A stretch of DNA of 64,000 nt from an uncultured Clostridia bacterium (GCA_948630815.1 CAPIEU010000001.1:202796-266795), one strand, 5' to 3'; positions 18,601-28,975 are shown, counted from the stretch's first letter. Numbers and translations: made by a program. Notes: generated by a model not told the origin, from the sequence alone.

Positions 18601-21427
18601 TGTTATAGATAGTGTTCCAAAAGAAATAGATAAAACATATGTGCCAATATATTCAGAAGACTATACAAAAGATGCAAGCGGTAAAGTAATAGGATATGGT
18701 AAATATAGTCAACTTCACGTAAACTTAGGAATTCATGCAAGAACAACATTCGATATGGCATTATATAAAGATGTACTAAAAGCAGATGTAGTTATAAATG
18801 GAAAAACAGAAACATATCACTACGATTCAAAAAAACAAAGTTCATCATTTAAATTAGGTGTAAGTGAACTTGATTACTTAAATGGATTAAGAGGAATGTA
18901 TCAAGATTCAAGAGCATATACAAACATTCAAAGAACAAGTGATGTTGAAAGAGATACATACGACTTAAACATGAGAAGTGAAGAAGTAGCAAATGGACAA
19001 AGCTCAAACTATAATTCTGGGGTAACAGGAATGGTTAATGGAAACTATCAAGTAAATAACAACTATGATAACCTAAAATTAGATGGTGCAGATAAAAGTG
19101 ATAGACTAAAAATATTTGTAACATACAAATTAGCAATAAGAAATCAATCATCTGTAACAGGAGCAATTACAGAACTTGTAGATTATTTTGATACAAACTA
19201 TGAATTTGTAGATGCCTATGTAGGAGATATAGATGGAAACAACCTTGGAAGTGTAGCAAAATATGATAATTCAATGTATAGCAATAGAGGGTTAAATGAA
19301 TACAAATCTTCAAAAGGTACATATAAAACCATATATTTAAGACCAGATGCAGAAACAAGATTAGATAATGCTGATGAACAATATATATATGTTATATTAC
19401 AATTAAAAGGACCTGAAAACGATGCAGGAACATTATTAAGTGGTAAATTATTAAATAAAGATACACTTACAGTAATGAATTTAGCAGAAATTAATGGATA
19501 TAAGACATACAATTCTGCTACACCAACAGATAATACTACACCAGGATTAATAGATATAGACTCAAATCCAGGAAACCTAAATATATCTAACATAGGCGAA
19601 TTAACACAAGAAAACATTGTAAACTATCCAAATATAAGAGATATGTATGAAGACGATACAAACCGTGCACCAGCACTTATTTACAAAGTATTAGAGTCAA
19701 GAACAATTGAAGGAACTGTATTTGAAGATTTAACAGGAAACACAGGGGTAGCAACAGGAGAAGAAAGAGATGGAAATGGAAGATTAGATGATGGTGAAAC
19801 AGGAATTCATGGGATAATTGTAGAATTAGTTGAAATTAAAAATGGTAACATGATAGTAAGAGCTACTACAAAAACAAATGAATCTGGTTGGTATGGCTTT
19901 ACTGGATTTATGCCAGGAGATTATGTAATAAGATACACATATGGAGCTGATAATGATACAGCATTAACAAAAAATTCAGGCTTCGAAAAAGGATTAAATG
20001 ATAATTCATATAATGGACAAGATTATCAGTCTACCATATTTGGATTAAAAATAGATTCTAATTTAACAACTAATAACTATAAAACTGATAGTAATTTAAT
20101 TAACAGATATACTGAAAATGCAGGACAAAAGAACAGCGAAGAAAGAGTAGACCAAATTACCGAATCAAGTAAAATAGATAGATATGGCAGTGGATATTAC
20201 TGGTATACTATAAACGATAAGGCATCAGATGCAAAAGATGACATCTTTAGAAAAGAACAAGTAATTAACTATTCTAAAAATGAATATGGAAGAGAAATTA
20301 TAAACCATAAAGCAGAAGTATTTAACGCATATAAAAATCCACAGCCAGAACATATTAATAATGCTGATGAAAACAAAGCACTTACAAACGAATTAGAAAG
20401 AAGAACATATAGATATGCGTATACACCTGTACTAGAAGTTGAAGTAGAATATGCTAAAAAGAATACAACAGGAAATAGAAGAGAAGAACACAAAATAACA
20501 GGAGTAGACTTTGGAATAGTAGAAAGACCAAAAGAAGAGTTAGTAATAGACCAAGATGTAGAACACATTAAAGTAACTGCAGCAGATGGAAATGTGTTAT
20601 TTGATACAAAAACAGAAACAAACAATTTACAATGGATTAAAGGTATGAAATTTAACAATGGTCTATATAATGGAAAAGACTTAAAAGACTACGACAAGAA
20701 AGAATTAATTAATATCATCATGGATGAAGAATTAATAAGTGGAGCAAAATTAGAAATAACATATAAATTAACAGTAACAAACAATAGTGAAAAAGATGGA
20801 GAAACAACAACACGTGCAAAAACTATCCTAAACTATGTAGCAAACAACTTAAACTTTGACGAAAATGATACAGCTGAAATAAATGGAAAAACATATAGAA
20901 ATGGTGATATATGGAAAGTAGTATCAAAAGAAGATATGCAAAATGATAGAAAATCAAGCTTTGTAAATAACAAGTCAGTAGACCTAAGTACACAAAGTGT
21001 AATATTACAAACAACTGATGCTAACCCTCTTATTTTGGCATTAAAACCAGGTGAATCAAAAGAAACAACATTAAAACTAACAAAAGTGCTAGCAACAGAA
21101 AGTTCAAGTGATGACCTAACATATACAAACATGACAGAAATAGTAGAAATAGATAACACAGTTGGTAGATATGACCATGGTGCAATACCAGGAAATCAAA
21201 AACTAGAATTACAACCTATGGAGCATGATACATCAGGAGCAAGCAAATACACATCATTTGATGATTATGGACAACCAAACAATGAAACTCCACCAGATGG
21301 AACAGTTGTCGTAACACCACCAACAGGATCAAAATATATCTATTATGTAATAGGAATAACATCAAGCCTAATTCTAGTAATAGGAATATTCTTAATTAAA
21401 AAGTTTGTAATAGATAGAAAGAAATAA
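15698..21427 (+). CDS. Giant surface protein with His/Cys-rich repeats inside an SdrD-like domain
   Basis: 1909 residues: signal peptide (about 1-27), an N-terminal domain with FYCINHGG, then an SdrD B-like domain that begins near residue 392 (GDVFLDKDTGKVNTGN). This domain is interrupted by about 280 residues (440-718) containing eleven H-x-H motifs, most followed by Cys, such as HEHTGECYG, HRHTDDCYD and HIHTDKCYN. It resumes with TDDNGHYIFANLNSQ. Residues 845-946 hold a duplicated segment (YYKEMYNLVSGRNYYEEN twice). A second SdrD-like domain (about 1335-1418), DUF11-like modules and a C-terminal helix follow. Metal binding or disulphide cross-linking by the His/Cys block is inferred. It is co-transcribed with the preceding gene. 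Confidence 0.85.
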   Translation: MKVNKLKILILGIILILGISIANYSFAFVVFDGEEGVENRRFKPHTILVDSKEELFYCINHGGSYNATLTKEQFEAYKVDYETPTSCTVCGGLKPAWTGELRYMQYSHNRTLNVFEHQDEAYILANAQENGTLTEMDTAEATWASTVSNPRQAAEQAAEGIAYKAFYDSIHSGATDIFQSLVQDLTVKDDVKVVVNQNEDYYIVGPFNITYPDGRYAGKNKFSWISGITAVTDVGDYTATVLSSTGSEIIGYGKDGDSSLNGETFYIKFYSTDATNVKIKVNFGYIEHVYAELEEYTGQYVYRYWKREIVSVGSEEWSGCDHNIYEDEDPDLKDGEKYKLCEKYGPSTQVLMMAKKWEYTDEWGSHEIIAKKYYGNATLEITPGGTVIDLTMRIEGDVFLDKDTGKVNTGNQKFDNGEELKGVEVTLYDEAGNQVTATAYNYHKHEGNSSTYGGCYTIPVKHIHSGSKTTFGTCFTLANHEHTGSPLTDGGCYTKPIYHEHEASCYGEPKPMLIICEKVEGQFEYYDTIYHHHADECYNGDGNLKCGMAEGQEIGTKPIYHVHTKDCYGCKKEEHRHTDDCYDEDGGSQTICDYIEHIHCIEGVCKIPVHEHTGECYGEDEDGDPEIICGKNAHTHCSRLAREIICGKSGDIEEYAINCEYSHIHTDKCYNHNEAGERIGDAICGEKTITYTQTCDKTEDTIEYYKPSCNKMYDSSYQIPGIQLTDDNGHYIFANLNSQKKYYIKFVYNGILYTNVVYDPENDRDTSKSEEDAMGHTGNRQNFNNVFAEIGSYPSNYEIKNKVFNNKLGNYNKVYLQEEVADLFKKISTNMVTGHSDNKFIQECKETYYKEMYNLVSGRNYYEENVHNDALMEAIRNNVNNQYNNKEVMEKAKLIEASKYTYYKEMYNLVSGRNYYEENAHDDALMERIKNNVNNQYNHEELMRKVQFVVDCRIKAYTVNKYPIPNEFVIDSVPKEIDKTYVPIYSEDYTKDASGKVIGYGKYSQLHVNLGIHARTTFDMALYKDVLKADVVINGKTETYHYDSKKQSSSFKLGVSELDYLNGLRGMYQDSRAYTNIQRTSDVERDTYDLNMRSEEVANGQSSNYNSGVTGMVNGNYQVNNNYDNLKLDGADKSDRLKIFVTYKLAIRNQSSVTGAITELVDYFDTNYEFVDAYVGDIDGNNLGSVAKYDNSMYSNRGLNEYKSSKGTYKTIYLRPDAETRLDNADEQYIYVILQLKGPENDAGTLLSGKLLNKDTLTVMNLAEINGYKTYNSATPTDNTTPGLIDIDSNPGNLNISNIGELTQENIVNYPNIRDMYEDDTNRAPALIYKVLESRTIEGTVFEDLTGNTGVATGEERDGNGRLDDGETGIHGIIVELVEIKNGNMIVRATTKTNESGWYGFTGFMPGDYVIRYTYGADNDTALTKNSGFEKGLNDNSYNGQDYQSTIFGLKIDSNLTTNNYKTDSNLINRYTENAGQKNSEERVDQITESSKIDRYGSGYYWYTINDKASDAKDDIFRKEQVINYSKNEYGREIINHKAEVFNAYKNPQPEHINNADENKALTNELERRTYRYAYTPVLEVEVEYAKKNTTGNRREEHKITGVDFGIVERPKEELVIDQDVEHIKVTAADGNVLFDTKTETNNLQWIKGMKFNNGLYNGKDLKDYDKKELINIIMDEELISGAKLEITYKLTVTNNSEKDGETTTRAKTILNYVANNLNFDENDTAEINGKTYRNGDIWKVVSKEDMQNDRKSSFVNNKSVDLSTQSVILQTTDANPLILALKPGESKETTLKLTKVLATESSSDDLTYTNMTEIVEIDNTVGRYDHGAIPGNQKLELQPMEHDTSGASKYTSFDDYGQPNNETPPDGTVVVTPPTGSKYIYYVIGITSSLILVIGIFLIKKFVIDRKK
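18239..18460 (+). repeat. Internal direct duplication within the surface-protein gene
   Basis: About 54 bases starting TTATAAAGAAATGTATAATC occur identically at 18239-18292 and 18407-18460, spaced 168 bases. The encoded units diverge more between the identical parts, so the duplication is in frame and of moderate age or under conversion. Confidence 0.85.
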
Positions 21428-21431
21428 AATA

Positions 21432-21463
21432 AAAAAGACGATTTTTTGAAAAATCGTCTTTTT
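21432..21463 (+). terminator. Rho-independent terminator after the surface-protein operon
   Basis: Perfect stem AAAAAGACGATTTTT / AAAAATCGTCTTTTT around a tiny loop, directly after the stop codon. Confidence 0.92.
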
Positions 21464-21503
21464 GTTACTGTTTAGACTATATTGTTTTTTAGTCCGCTCC
21501 CAT

Positions 21504-21596
21504 GATAGTAATATATTTATTTTAAAAGATTTCGACACTAGCCAACGCCTCTTTAGAGTCCGCATACTACACTTTTTAAATAAATATATTACTATC
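21504..21596. repeat. Long hairpin element with 23-base arms
   Basis: Left arm 21504-21527 (GATAGTAATATATTTATT...) pairs with right arm 21574-21596, with one unpaired A. The 45-base core contains CGACACTAGCCAACGCC and AGAGTCCGC. The design (perfect A+T-rich arms around a G+C-richer core) matches the elements at 27812 and 30255, though the core differs. Together with the terminator it fills most of the gap between the surface protein and spoIIE; nothing else is recognised in 21597-21844 except possible A+T-rich promoter elements. Confidence 0.7.
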
Positions 21597-21844
21597 ATTT
21601 GCGCTAATTACGATAATGTTAGCCTGAACTTTTTAATTATATTTCCAAAAAACATTGAAAAAAAAGCCAAAATAGTATAAAATAGTACATATAAAGAAGT
21701 TACCTACAGAAGAAAAAGTCATAAAAGAAGAAAAAATGTAAAAACAAGAAGAAAACTTTTTTAAATAAAATACTAAATATGACAAACAATTTAAAAACAT
21801 AAGATTAGAATAATATATATTTAAAAAAGTAAGAGGTGGTAACA

Positions 21845-24347
21845 ATGTTTCAAAACCTTCGGAGGACAAGCAAGTGTCGAAGAAGAATATAATGATAATT
21901 ATGAAAAAAATTATAAAATAAAAATGTTTTTTAAAGATTCATTTACAATTCAAAAAATAGTATTATATATACTTAGCTTTATGATATCTACAATATCAGG
22001 AATAAATGGAATAGCACCATTTGGAATTTCAATATTTGCAGCAGTGTTATCTTATAAAATACCAGCACTAATTGTATATATATTAACCTTAATAGGAACA
22101 TTTATAGGTCAAGGAACTGAAAAAGCATTAACCTATTTATTAACTTCTCTTGTTTTCGTAGTAATGACACTAATATTTAAGCCAAAAGAAAACGAAGAAT
22201 ATGAAAATGAAAAATTAAGACTTCGGTAAATATGTATTTATATCAACATTTTTAGTACAAACTTTAGGAATAATATTTACAGAATTTATGATATATGACC
22301 TATTATTATCAATAGGGATTGCTATATCTTCATATATTTTTTATAAAATATTTGCAAATTCTTTAATAGTAATAAATGAATTTGGTATAAAAAAGGCATT
22401 TTCAATAGAAGAAGTAATAGGAGCAAGCATATTGCTTGCAATATGTGCATCAAGTTTTAGAAATTTAAGTGTTTTTGGATTTGAAATAAAAACTATATTA
22501 AGTATATTAATAGTTTTAGTATTAGGATGGAAAAATGGTGTACTAGTGGGGCGGAACTACAGGTATTACCATAGGAACAATCTTAGGACTAACTAATATG
22601 GAAACAAAACCTATTTTAATAGCATCATATGCATTGTCACGGAATGATAGCAGGTATTTTTTCAAAATTTGGAAAAGTAGGTGTAATAGTAGGGTTTATA
22701 TTAGGAAACGGAATACTTGCATATGTCACAACAGGAAATAGCGAAGCAATAATATATTTTAAAGAAATCTTAATAGCATCACTTGGATTATTATTAGTGC
22801 CAAAAAATATTAGTATAGATATAGAAGAAATAATAGGTAAATCAAAGTTATTAGGCTCAGGACCAGTAGCAAGAATTGAGGATAATAAAGAAACAATATA
22901 TAAATTAAATAATGTATCTGAAACTATTCAAGATATTGCTGATACATATAAAGAAGCAGCAGCAACAATTGTTGAGGAAGAAGAAATAGAAGAAACAAAA
23001 AATCTAAAAATATTTATTGAAGAACTTCAAAACAATTTAGATGGACTAGAGGAAAATATTTTATATGATGATATGCAAAATAATGAAAATGAAGAAATAT
23101 TAAAAGACATCTTTAAGGAATTAAATATAAATGGACAAATCACTAGAAGTGACCTATTAGAAATATTTGCAAATCATAATAATTATATAGTAGGCTTCGA
23201 TAATGTAGAAATTAGTATGAAATTAGAAGAAGATATAAAAAGGGTTGTAAATACTATAAACGAAACATATAAAAAATTCAAATTAAACTTTATATACAAG
23301 CAAAAAATAGATGAAAATAAACGTAATCTTGGAAACCAATTAGACGGTGTATCAAAAGTAATATCTTCACTTGCAAATAATTTAGAAAAAAATTTAGAAG
23401 ATGAAGCCACAAAGTTTATAATAGAAAGAGAAGAAATAATAGCACTTGCAAAAGAAAGAAACATAAATATACAAGACTTAAATATAAAACAAGAACGTTC
23501 AGGAAGATATATAGTAACTATATACATAGATTCTTGCCAAAATCCTGAAACAAAAAGAGGATGTTCAGTACAAATTATGGAAAAAATACTTTACAAAGTA
23601 TTAGGAGATAAAATTGTATTACAAAAAAGTACTTGTGGGTTAAAAAACCAAACAAATTTATGTGTAAATACATATGCGTCAGCAGATAAATACATATTAC
23701 AACTAGGGGTTTCTAAAAAAACAAAAGATGGTTCTAGTATATCAGGAGACTCTAATTTAACTATAAAATTAGATGATGGAAAATATTTACTTGCAATAAG
23801 TGATGGAATGGGAACAGGTCCCAAAGCAAGACAGGCTAGCCAAATAGCAGTAAAAATGTTACAAAGATTATTATCAAGTGGATTTGATAAAGATACATCA
23901 ATAGAATTAATAAATTCAACATTATCACAAACTACTGAAGAAGATACATTTGCAACATTAGACATTGCAATACTTGATTTATATGCTGGAAATATAGAAT
24001 TCATAAAAAATGGAGCATGTCCAACATACATAAAAGAAAATAATAAAAAAGTACAAATAATAAAATCACTTACTCTACCTGCTGGAATATTAGAAAATAT
24101 AAGTTTAGTAGTATATGATAAAGACATAGAAGATAGTAACATATTAGTAATGTGTTCAGATGGAATAATGGAATCAAATGCAGAATACAAAAATAAAGAA
24201 TTATGGGTAAGAGATATTTTAGAAAGCATAGAAACAGATAATGTACAAAAAATTGCAGACATAATAACAAAAGAAGCAATAGATAATGGCTATGGAATAA
24301 CAAAAGACGATATGACCATTATAGTAGCTAGATTTATAAAAAGATAG
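21845..24347 (+). CDS. spoIIE: Stage II sporulation protein E, PP2C phosphatase (four +1 shifts at CGG)
   Basis: Dephosphorylates SpoIIAA to activate sigma-F in the forespore. CGG triplets at 21860, 22224, 22552 and 22640 each lie in the current frame. Skipping the C joins MFQNLGGQASVEEE, the multi-helix membrane domain (about residues 28-290, with KLRLGKYVFIST and LVGGTTGITIG at the junctions), the central coiled region and the PP2C domain into 832 residues, close to the B. subtilis length. The phosphatase has AISDGMGTGPKARQ and MCSDGIMESN (metal-binding Asp residues). AGAGGTGG precedes ATG 21845. Without shifting, the gene would be five fragments with good homology in each. Confidence 0.93.
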
Positions 24348-24355
24348 GATGGAAG

Positions 24356-24388
24356 GTGCGAGATTTTTCAAAATCGCACTTTTCTTTT
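24356..24388 (+). terminator. Terminator after spoIIE
   Basis: GTGCGA and TCGCAC enclose an A/T-rich loop, followed by TTTTCTTTT. Confidence 0.75.
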
Positions 24389-24446
24389 ATTCTAAAATAT
24401 GATATAGTATTAAATGTAAAATAAACCTTGGAGGTATTAAAATAGT

Positions 24447-25967
24447 ATGAGTAGAAGTTCAAAAGGGAAAAGATATGATACAAGCGAAAAACTAAATATA
24501 AAAAAAGTAGTAGCTGTTATTATTGCAATAGCAGTATTTGTTATGGTTATTGTAGGAATAAAAACATTACTTGAGACAGATACTAAAAAGATTACTGAAC
24601 AGACAAGCTATTATCCAGTATATACAAATGGAAAATGGGGAGTAATTAACCAAAAAGGAGAGATTGTAATTACACCACAATATGATGAAATGATTACAAT
24701 ACCAGATTCAAAAACAGATTTATTTATTTGTGCTTATGATGTAAACTACGAAACTGGTACATATAAAACAAAAGTAATAAATTCAAAAAACGAAGAAAAA
24801 TTTACAGAATATGATTTAGTAGAAAGCTTAGAAAATATAGATAAAAACAATATAATGTGGTATGAAGATGGAGTTTTAAAAGTAAAAAAAGGAAATGTAT
24901 ATGGTCTAATAGACTATTCAGGAAAAGTGATATTACCTATGGAGTACGATGTAATTGAAACATTACAAGGTGTAAAAAACAGTATAATAATAAAGAAAAA
25001 CGATAAGTTAGGATTATGTGATAATAAAGGAAATATAATAATAAATCCAGAATATAAGGAAATAAAAAGTATAGGAGACGATTATAAAAATGGATATATT
25101 GTCGTAAATAGCGATAATTTATATGGATTAATTGATTTTACAAAAAACACTATATTAGAGCCAATATATGAAGAAATAAAGCCAGCTTGTTCTAGTAATA
25201 TATTTATTGTAAAAGAAAATGGAACTTTAAAAGCAATAAATAAAGATAAGGAAACTTTAATAGAAAATAAATTTGATGATGTAAAAGAAATAAATGCAGA
25301 TAATTTAATCTTTATAAAGAACCAAAAATATGGAATAATAAATACAAAACAAGAAGAAAAAGTACAAGCAGAATATGAAGATTTAAAATATGCTTTTGGT
25401 GACTATTATATAGCAAAAAAAGGTAATACATATGGAATTATAAATTCATCAAATGAAAACATATTGCCATTTGAATATTCTAAAATTACATATAGAAAAA
25501 ATGCAGGTTTTGTAGAAGCCCAAAAAGGAAACAATGTAAATACAGAAATTTTAAATGACAAATTAGAAAAGAAGCTAGAGGGTATAATATCAGCAGTAGA
25601 TGAAATAAAGGCATATATACGAATAAGAATAAATGATAAATATAAATACTATAACTTCAAATTTGAGGAAATAAAGGCTAGTGATGTATTAACAACTACT
25701 ATGTTTTTAGATAAAAAAGATGGAAAATATGGTTATATTGATAGTAAAGGTAATGTAGTAGTAGACTATATTTATGAAGATGCACAAGAACAAAACGCAT
25801 TTGGATATGCAGCAGTAAAACAAGAAGGAAAATGGACATATATAGATAGCACAGGTAAACAAGGTACACAAAAATATGAATTAAAAGACAACTTAATAAT
25901 AGATTTTATAGGTAAATGGCATCTAGCAGAAGACCCAAATGCTTACTATTACACAGATGCAGAATAA
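24447..25967 (+). CDS. Membrane-anchored WG-repeat protein
   Basis: 506 residues. A single N-terminal membrane helix (about 22-42) is followed by an extracellular array of WG beta-repeats, e.g. NGKWGVINQKGEIVITPQYD, GNVYGLIDYSGKVILPMEYD and DGKYGYIDSKGNVVVDYIYE. WG-repeat proteins are common in Clostridia and Bacteroidota; their ligands are mostly unknown. GGAGG lies 12 bases before ATG 24447. It precedes an unknown gene by 18 bases and is probably in one operon with it. No CGG triplet occurs. Confidence 0.85.
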   Translation: MSRSSKGKRYDTSEKLNIKKVVAVIIAIAVFVMVIVGIKTLLETDTKKITEQTSYYPVYTNGKWGVINQKGEIVITPQYDEMITIPDSKTDLFICAYDVNYETGTYKTKVINSKNEEKFTEYDLVESLENIDKNNIMWYEDGVLKVKKGNVYGLIDYSGKVILPMEYDVIETLQGVKNSIIIKKNDKLGLCDNKGNIIINPEYKEIKSIGDDYKNGYIVVNSDNLYGLIDFTKNTILEPIYEEIKPACSSNIFIVKENGTLKAINKDKETLIENKFDDVKEINADNLIFIKNQKYGIINTKQEEKVQAEYEDLKYAFGDYYIAKKGNTYGIINSSNENILPFEYSKITYRKNAGFVEAQKGNNVNTEILNDKLEKKLEGIISAVDEIKAYIRIRINDKYKYYNFKFEEIKASDVLTTTMFLDKKDGKYGYIDSKGNVVVDYIYEDAQEQNAFGYAAVKQEGKWTYIDSTGKQGTQKYELKDNLIIDFIGKWHLAEDPNAYYYTDAE

Positions 25968-25985
25968 AAAAGGAGAAAAGAAATA

Positions 25986-27222
25986 ATGGAACTAAAGACA
26001 AAATATCAATACACATACTTTATATATCCATACATAATAAACGAAAACAGATATGATAAATACATACAAAAATTGTTAAACCGAAAAGATATAAAAGTAA
26101 AATTCTTTGAAAAAGAAAAAGACTTAGATATATATACATATTTTTTACCAACAATAAAGGACTTCATGTTTCAAGGATTTGAATTTAGTAAAGAAAAGGC
26201 AAATAAATTTGAAGAATTTAATAAAGAAATGCAAACAATAATATTATCTAAATATCCTTGTACAAGTTTTGAATATAATCTTAAAGAAGAGTTACAAGGA
26301 AAAGCTGGAGAAGAAGAAGGCATTTTTTTCAAAATTCAAAAAATAGAATTGATATGCTTTAATACAGGAATATGTTTTTTATTAATAAAAACAAACATAG
26401 AAGATAGCAACGAATTTGCTGATGTACTTAACTTTAATTATAAATTTAGAGATATATATGCAGAATTTAAAGAACTAAAAGAATATGAAAATATTAGACT
26501 TCAAACTACAACATTTGAGGATGTTAAAAAATTAAAAGATCTTATAAGTGAACTTACTGGAAATGTTCGGTGATGCAAAAGCATTAGATATAAATACAAA
26601 TAGATTTCTAACATATGCATATACATGTATAGATCAATTAGATTGGAATGAAAATAAACCATTTAAAAATATAGAATTTGAATTTTTCAAATATGCAAAC
26701 ATATTTCCAAGTTCATATAAATCTAATTTCGATAAAAAGCATATGGAAATACTTTCAAAATGGCGTTTTATACATACTGGTTTTACAAAAGAAGGAATGG
26801 CACTTTTAACATCAAGCATAGATACACACAACTATACCATACTTCCACATGTATATGAAAATCAATATTTATATACATATATATTAGTGCAATATCAAAA
26901 ATTATATTTAAAGAAAATAGAAAACGAATTTAAAGAAAAATCTAAAATGGCAATTGCAAGAGAAGCATTTATTAAATTCACAAAAAACTTATGGATACAA
27001 GAAGTAACAAATGATGATGTTGGAACAAACATTTATAAAAAGGTGCGCCATGTAAGTGAAATAGAAAAGATATATAATAATATAAAAAACAAATTTGATA
27101 TAGCCTATAAGGAACTAAACATTGAAAAAGAAAGCAAAGTAAATAAAGTTATTTTAGCAATACTTGGAGTGTCATTATTACTAAATATAGTTAATTTTAT
27201 TGCATTGTTAAGAATGATGTAA
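25986..27222 (+). CDS. Unknown protein with C-terminal membrane helix (one +1 shift at CGG)
   Basis: Read with one +1 shift at CGG 26568-26570 the gene encodes 411 residues. The N-terminal half is soluble, mixed alpha/beta, and rich in Tyr, Lys and Glu. The second half is helical and ends in a membrane segment (VILAILGVSLLLNIVNFIAL). The unshifted frame meets CGG TGA and would stop at once, while a downstream frame of 217 residues has no start with a good ribosome binding site. The junction gives ELTGNVGDAKALD. I do not recognise a family, so the fusion rests on the CGG rule and on continuity. AAAAAGGAG precedes ATG 25986. Confidence 0.7.
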
Positions 27223-27262
27223 GTTGTTAAATAAAACATTTTTATACTTAAACTAATATACA

Positions 27263-27347
27263 TATAGCGACACGTGGAGGTAGCACTTTTTGTTTTTCGA
27301 ATATGAAAAAGAAAAATGTCCTACCTCCAGCAAGACTATAGCGGACT
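27263..27347 (+). repeat. Structured intergenic repeat (GCGACAC family), copy 2
   Basis: Begins TAGCGACACGTGGAGGTAGC and ends CTACCTCCAGCAAGACTAT plus AGCGGAC. The GTGGAGGTAG / CTACCTCCA stem pairs. Outside the core, TTAAACTAATAT (about 27249) and ATTATAGTTTAA (about 27353) form a second, outer pairing. Confidence 0.75.
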
Positions 27348-27404
27348 TTATAATTATAGTTTAAATGATAATGTTACTATATATAAATTTTGAAGGAGGA
27401 AAAA

Positions 27405-27776
27405 ATGCAAGTTACTTGTGGAACTGATATTATAGAAATAGATAGAATAAAAGAATCAATAGAAACCTTACAAGACAGGTTTGCACGTAGGATATATACA
27501 GAAAGTGAAATAAACTACTGTGAAAGCAAAAAAAATGTAAAATATCAGCACTATGCTGCAAGATTTGCAGCAAAAGAAGCGGTATTTAAAGCAATATCAG
27601 CATATTTAGATAATAAATATAATATTGAATGGAAAGACATAGAACTAGTAAATGATGAAAATGGAAGACCTAAAATTAATTTTGTAAATATAAAAATAGA
27701 AGAATTAAAACAATGCGATGTAAGCATTTCACATTGCAAAGAATATGCTGTAGCAAATGTAGTTTGTGTGTTTTAA
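27405..27776 (+). CDS. acpS: Holo-[acyl-carrier-protein] synthase
   Basis: Transfers phosphopantetheine from CoA to acyl carrier protein. The 123 residues carry the metal-binding motif GTDIIEIDRI at residues 5-14 and the second signature RFAAKEAVFKA at about 50-60, both characteristic of AcpS. ATG 27405 follows GAAGGAGGA by six bases. It sits alone between two repeat elements; tatD is 240 bases downstream. No shift site occurs: a 'cgg' in GCG|GTA is out of frame. Confidence 0.93.
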   Translation: MQVTCGTDIIEIDRIKESIETLQDRFARRIYTESEINYCESKKNVKYQHYAARFAAKEAVFKAISAYLDNKYNIEWKDIELVNDENGRPKINFVNIKIEELKQCDVSISHCKEYAVANVVCVF

Positions 27777-27811
27777 TTATAACGAGCTTATTATTAGTTA
27801 TTGTTTAGTAA

Positions 27812-27974
27812 AAAGATTAATATATATCTTAAATATTATTTTTTTATACCTTGGTGTCGCACCCTACGTTTTACACTTTCATATGTAGGGTGCTCCAAAT
27901 CACCCTCCGTTTTGCTTCGGTTGGTCGCTTACGCGGTATTGCAAAAATAATATTTAAGATATATATTAATCTTT
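27812..27974. repeat. Long hairpin element with shared core (family C), copy 1
   Basis: Perfect inverted arms of about 32 bases (27812-27843 and 27943-27974, AAAGATTAATATATATC...) enclose a core of about 100 bases starting ACCTTGGTGTCGCACCCTAC and ending GGTTGGTCGCTTACGC. The copy at 30255-30420 has the same core in reverse orientation but quite different arms. Within the core, CACCCTACG/TGTAGGGTG here corresponds to CAACCTACG/TGTATGTTG there, which keeps the pairing. Confidence 0.85.
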
Positions 27975-28015
27975 CAAATAATTATATAATAATAAAAATA
28001 AGAAAGAAGGGTATT

Positions 28016-28790
28016 ATGAAATTATTTGACTCACATTGTCACTTAGATGATGAAAAATTTAATATAGATAGAGAAGAATTAATAGAAAGTTTATTTAAAG
28101 AAGGAATAGAAAAACTAATTACAGTGGGATATAGTTTAGAAAGTTCAAAAAAAGTAATAGAAATAGCAAATAGTTATCCACGGTATATATGCAACTTGTG
28201 GAATATCACCAAATGATATTAAAAAAAATGTGAAAGACATAGAGATAGAAATAAAAGAAATAGAAAAAATTGCACATAATAAAAAAATAGTTGCAATAGG
28301 AGAAATAGGACTAGATTATTATTGGAATACAGAAAATAAAGAATTACAAAAATATGCTTTTATAGAACAGATAAAATTAGCAAACAAACTAAATTTGCCA
28401 ATAGTAATACACACAAGAGAAGCACTAATAGATACTTTAGAAATTTTAAAGAAAAATTTAGTTAATAAAAGAGGAGTATTTCATTGTTGTCCACTAAATA
28501 GAGAACTTGTAAAAGAAGCGTTAAAATTAGATTTTTATATATCTTTTGCAGGTCCTGTAACATTTAAAAATTCTAAAAATGCAAATGAAATAATTAATAT
28601 GGTACCAAAAGAGAAAATATTAATAGAAACAGATAGTCCATATCTTGCACCAGAGCCAAAAAGAGGGACAAGAAATGACCCAAGAAATGTAAAATATGTA
28701 GCTGAAAAAGTGGCTTCTGTAAAAGAAATTGATATAAAAGAAGTAGCAAGAACTACATATGATAATGCTTGTAAATTGTTTAATATATAG
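28016..28790 (+). CDS. tatD: TatD-family metal-dependent hydrolase (one +1 shift at CGG)
   Basis: Mg-dependent 3'-5' DNase / hydrolase with a TIM-barrel fold. It has the metal ligands HCHLDD near the N-terminus, GEIGLDYYW, PIVIHTREA, FHCCPLN and ETDSPYLAPEPKRG. Unshifted reading ends at 28216. Skipping the C of CGG 28181-28183 gives SYPGIYATCGISPND, the expected second strand of the barrel, and an intact 257-residue protein, the usual TatD length. AGAAAGAAGGG precedes ATG 28016; longer upstream reading lies in the hairpin element and is rejected. Confidence 0.93.
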
Positions 28791-28924
28791 TACTATAAAT
28801 AAAATAGAATGTAAATGCGTCCTCAAAAATTTCATAATCATAACCGATTTTGTTGTAATATAAATAAAGTAGAATGTAAATGGAGGAGAATGGTTAATTG
28901 TTGCTCTTAGTGAGGCAGATATAA

Positions 28925-28966
28925 TAAAAAATAGGGTGAACCTTGTATGTTCACTCTATTTTTTAT
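28925..28966. terminator. Bidirectional terminator between tatD and lemA
   Basis: AAAATAGGGTGAAC pairs with GTTCACTCTATTTT, with A- and T-runs on both sides; it can serve both convergent genes. Upstream, AGAATGTAAATG occurs twice (about 28808 and 28872) without obvious function. Confidence 0.8.
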
Positions 28967-28975
28967 AGTTTTAAA

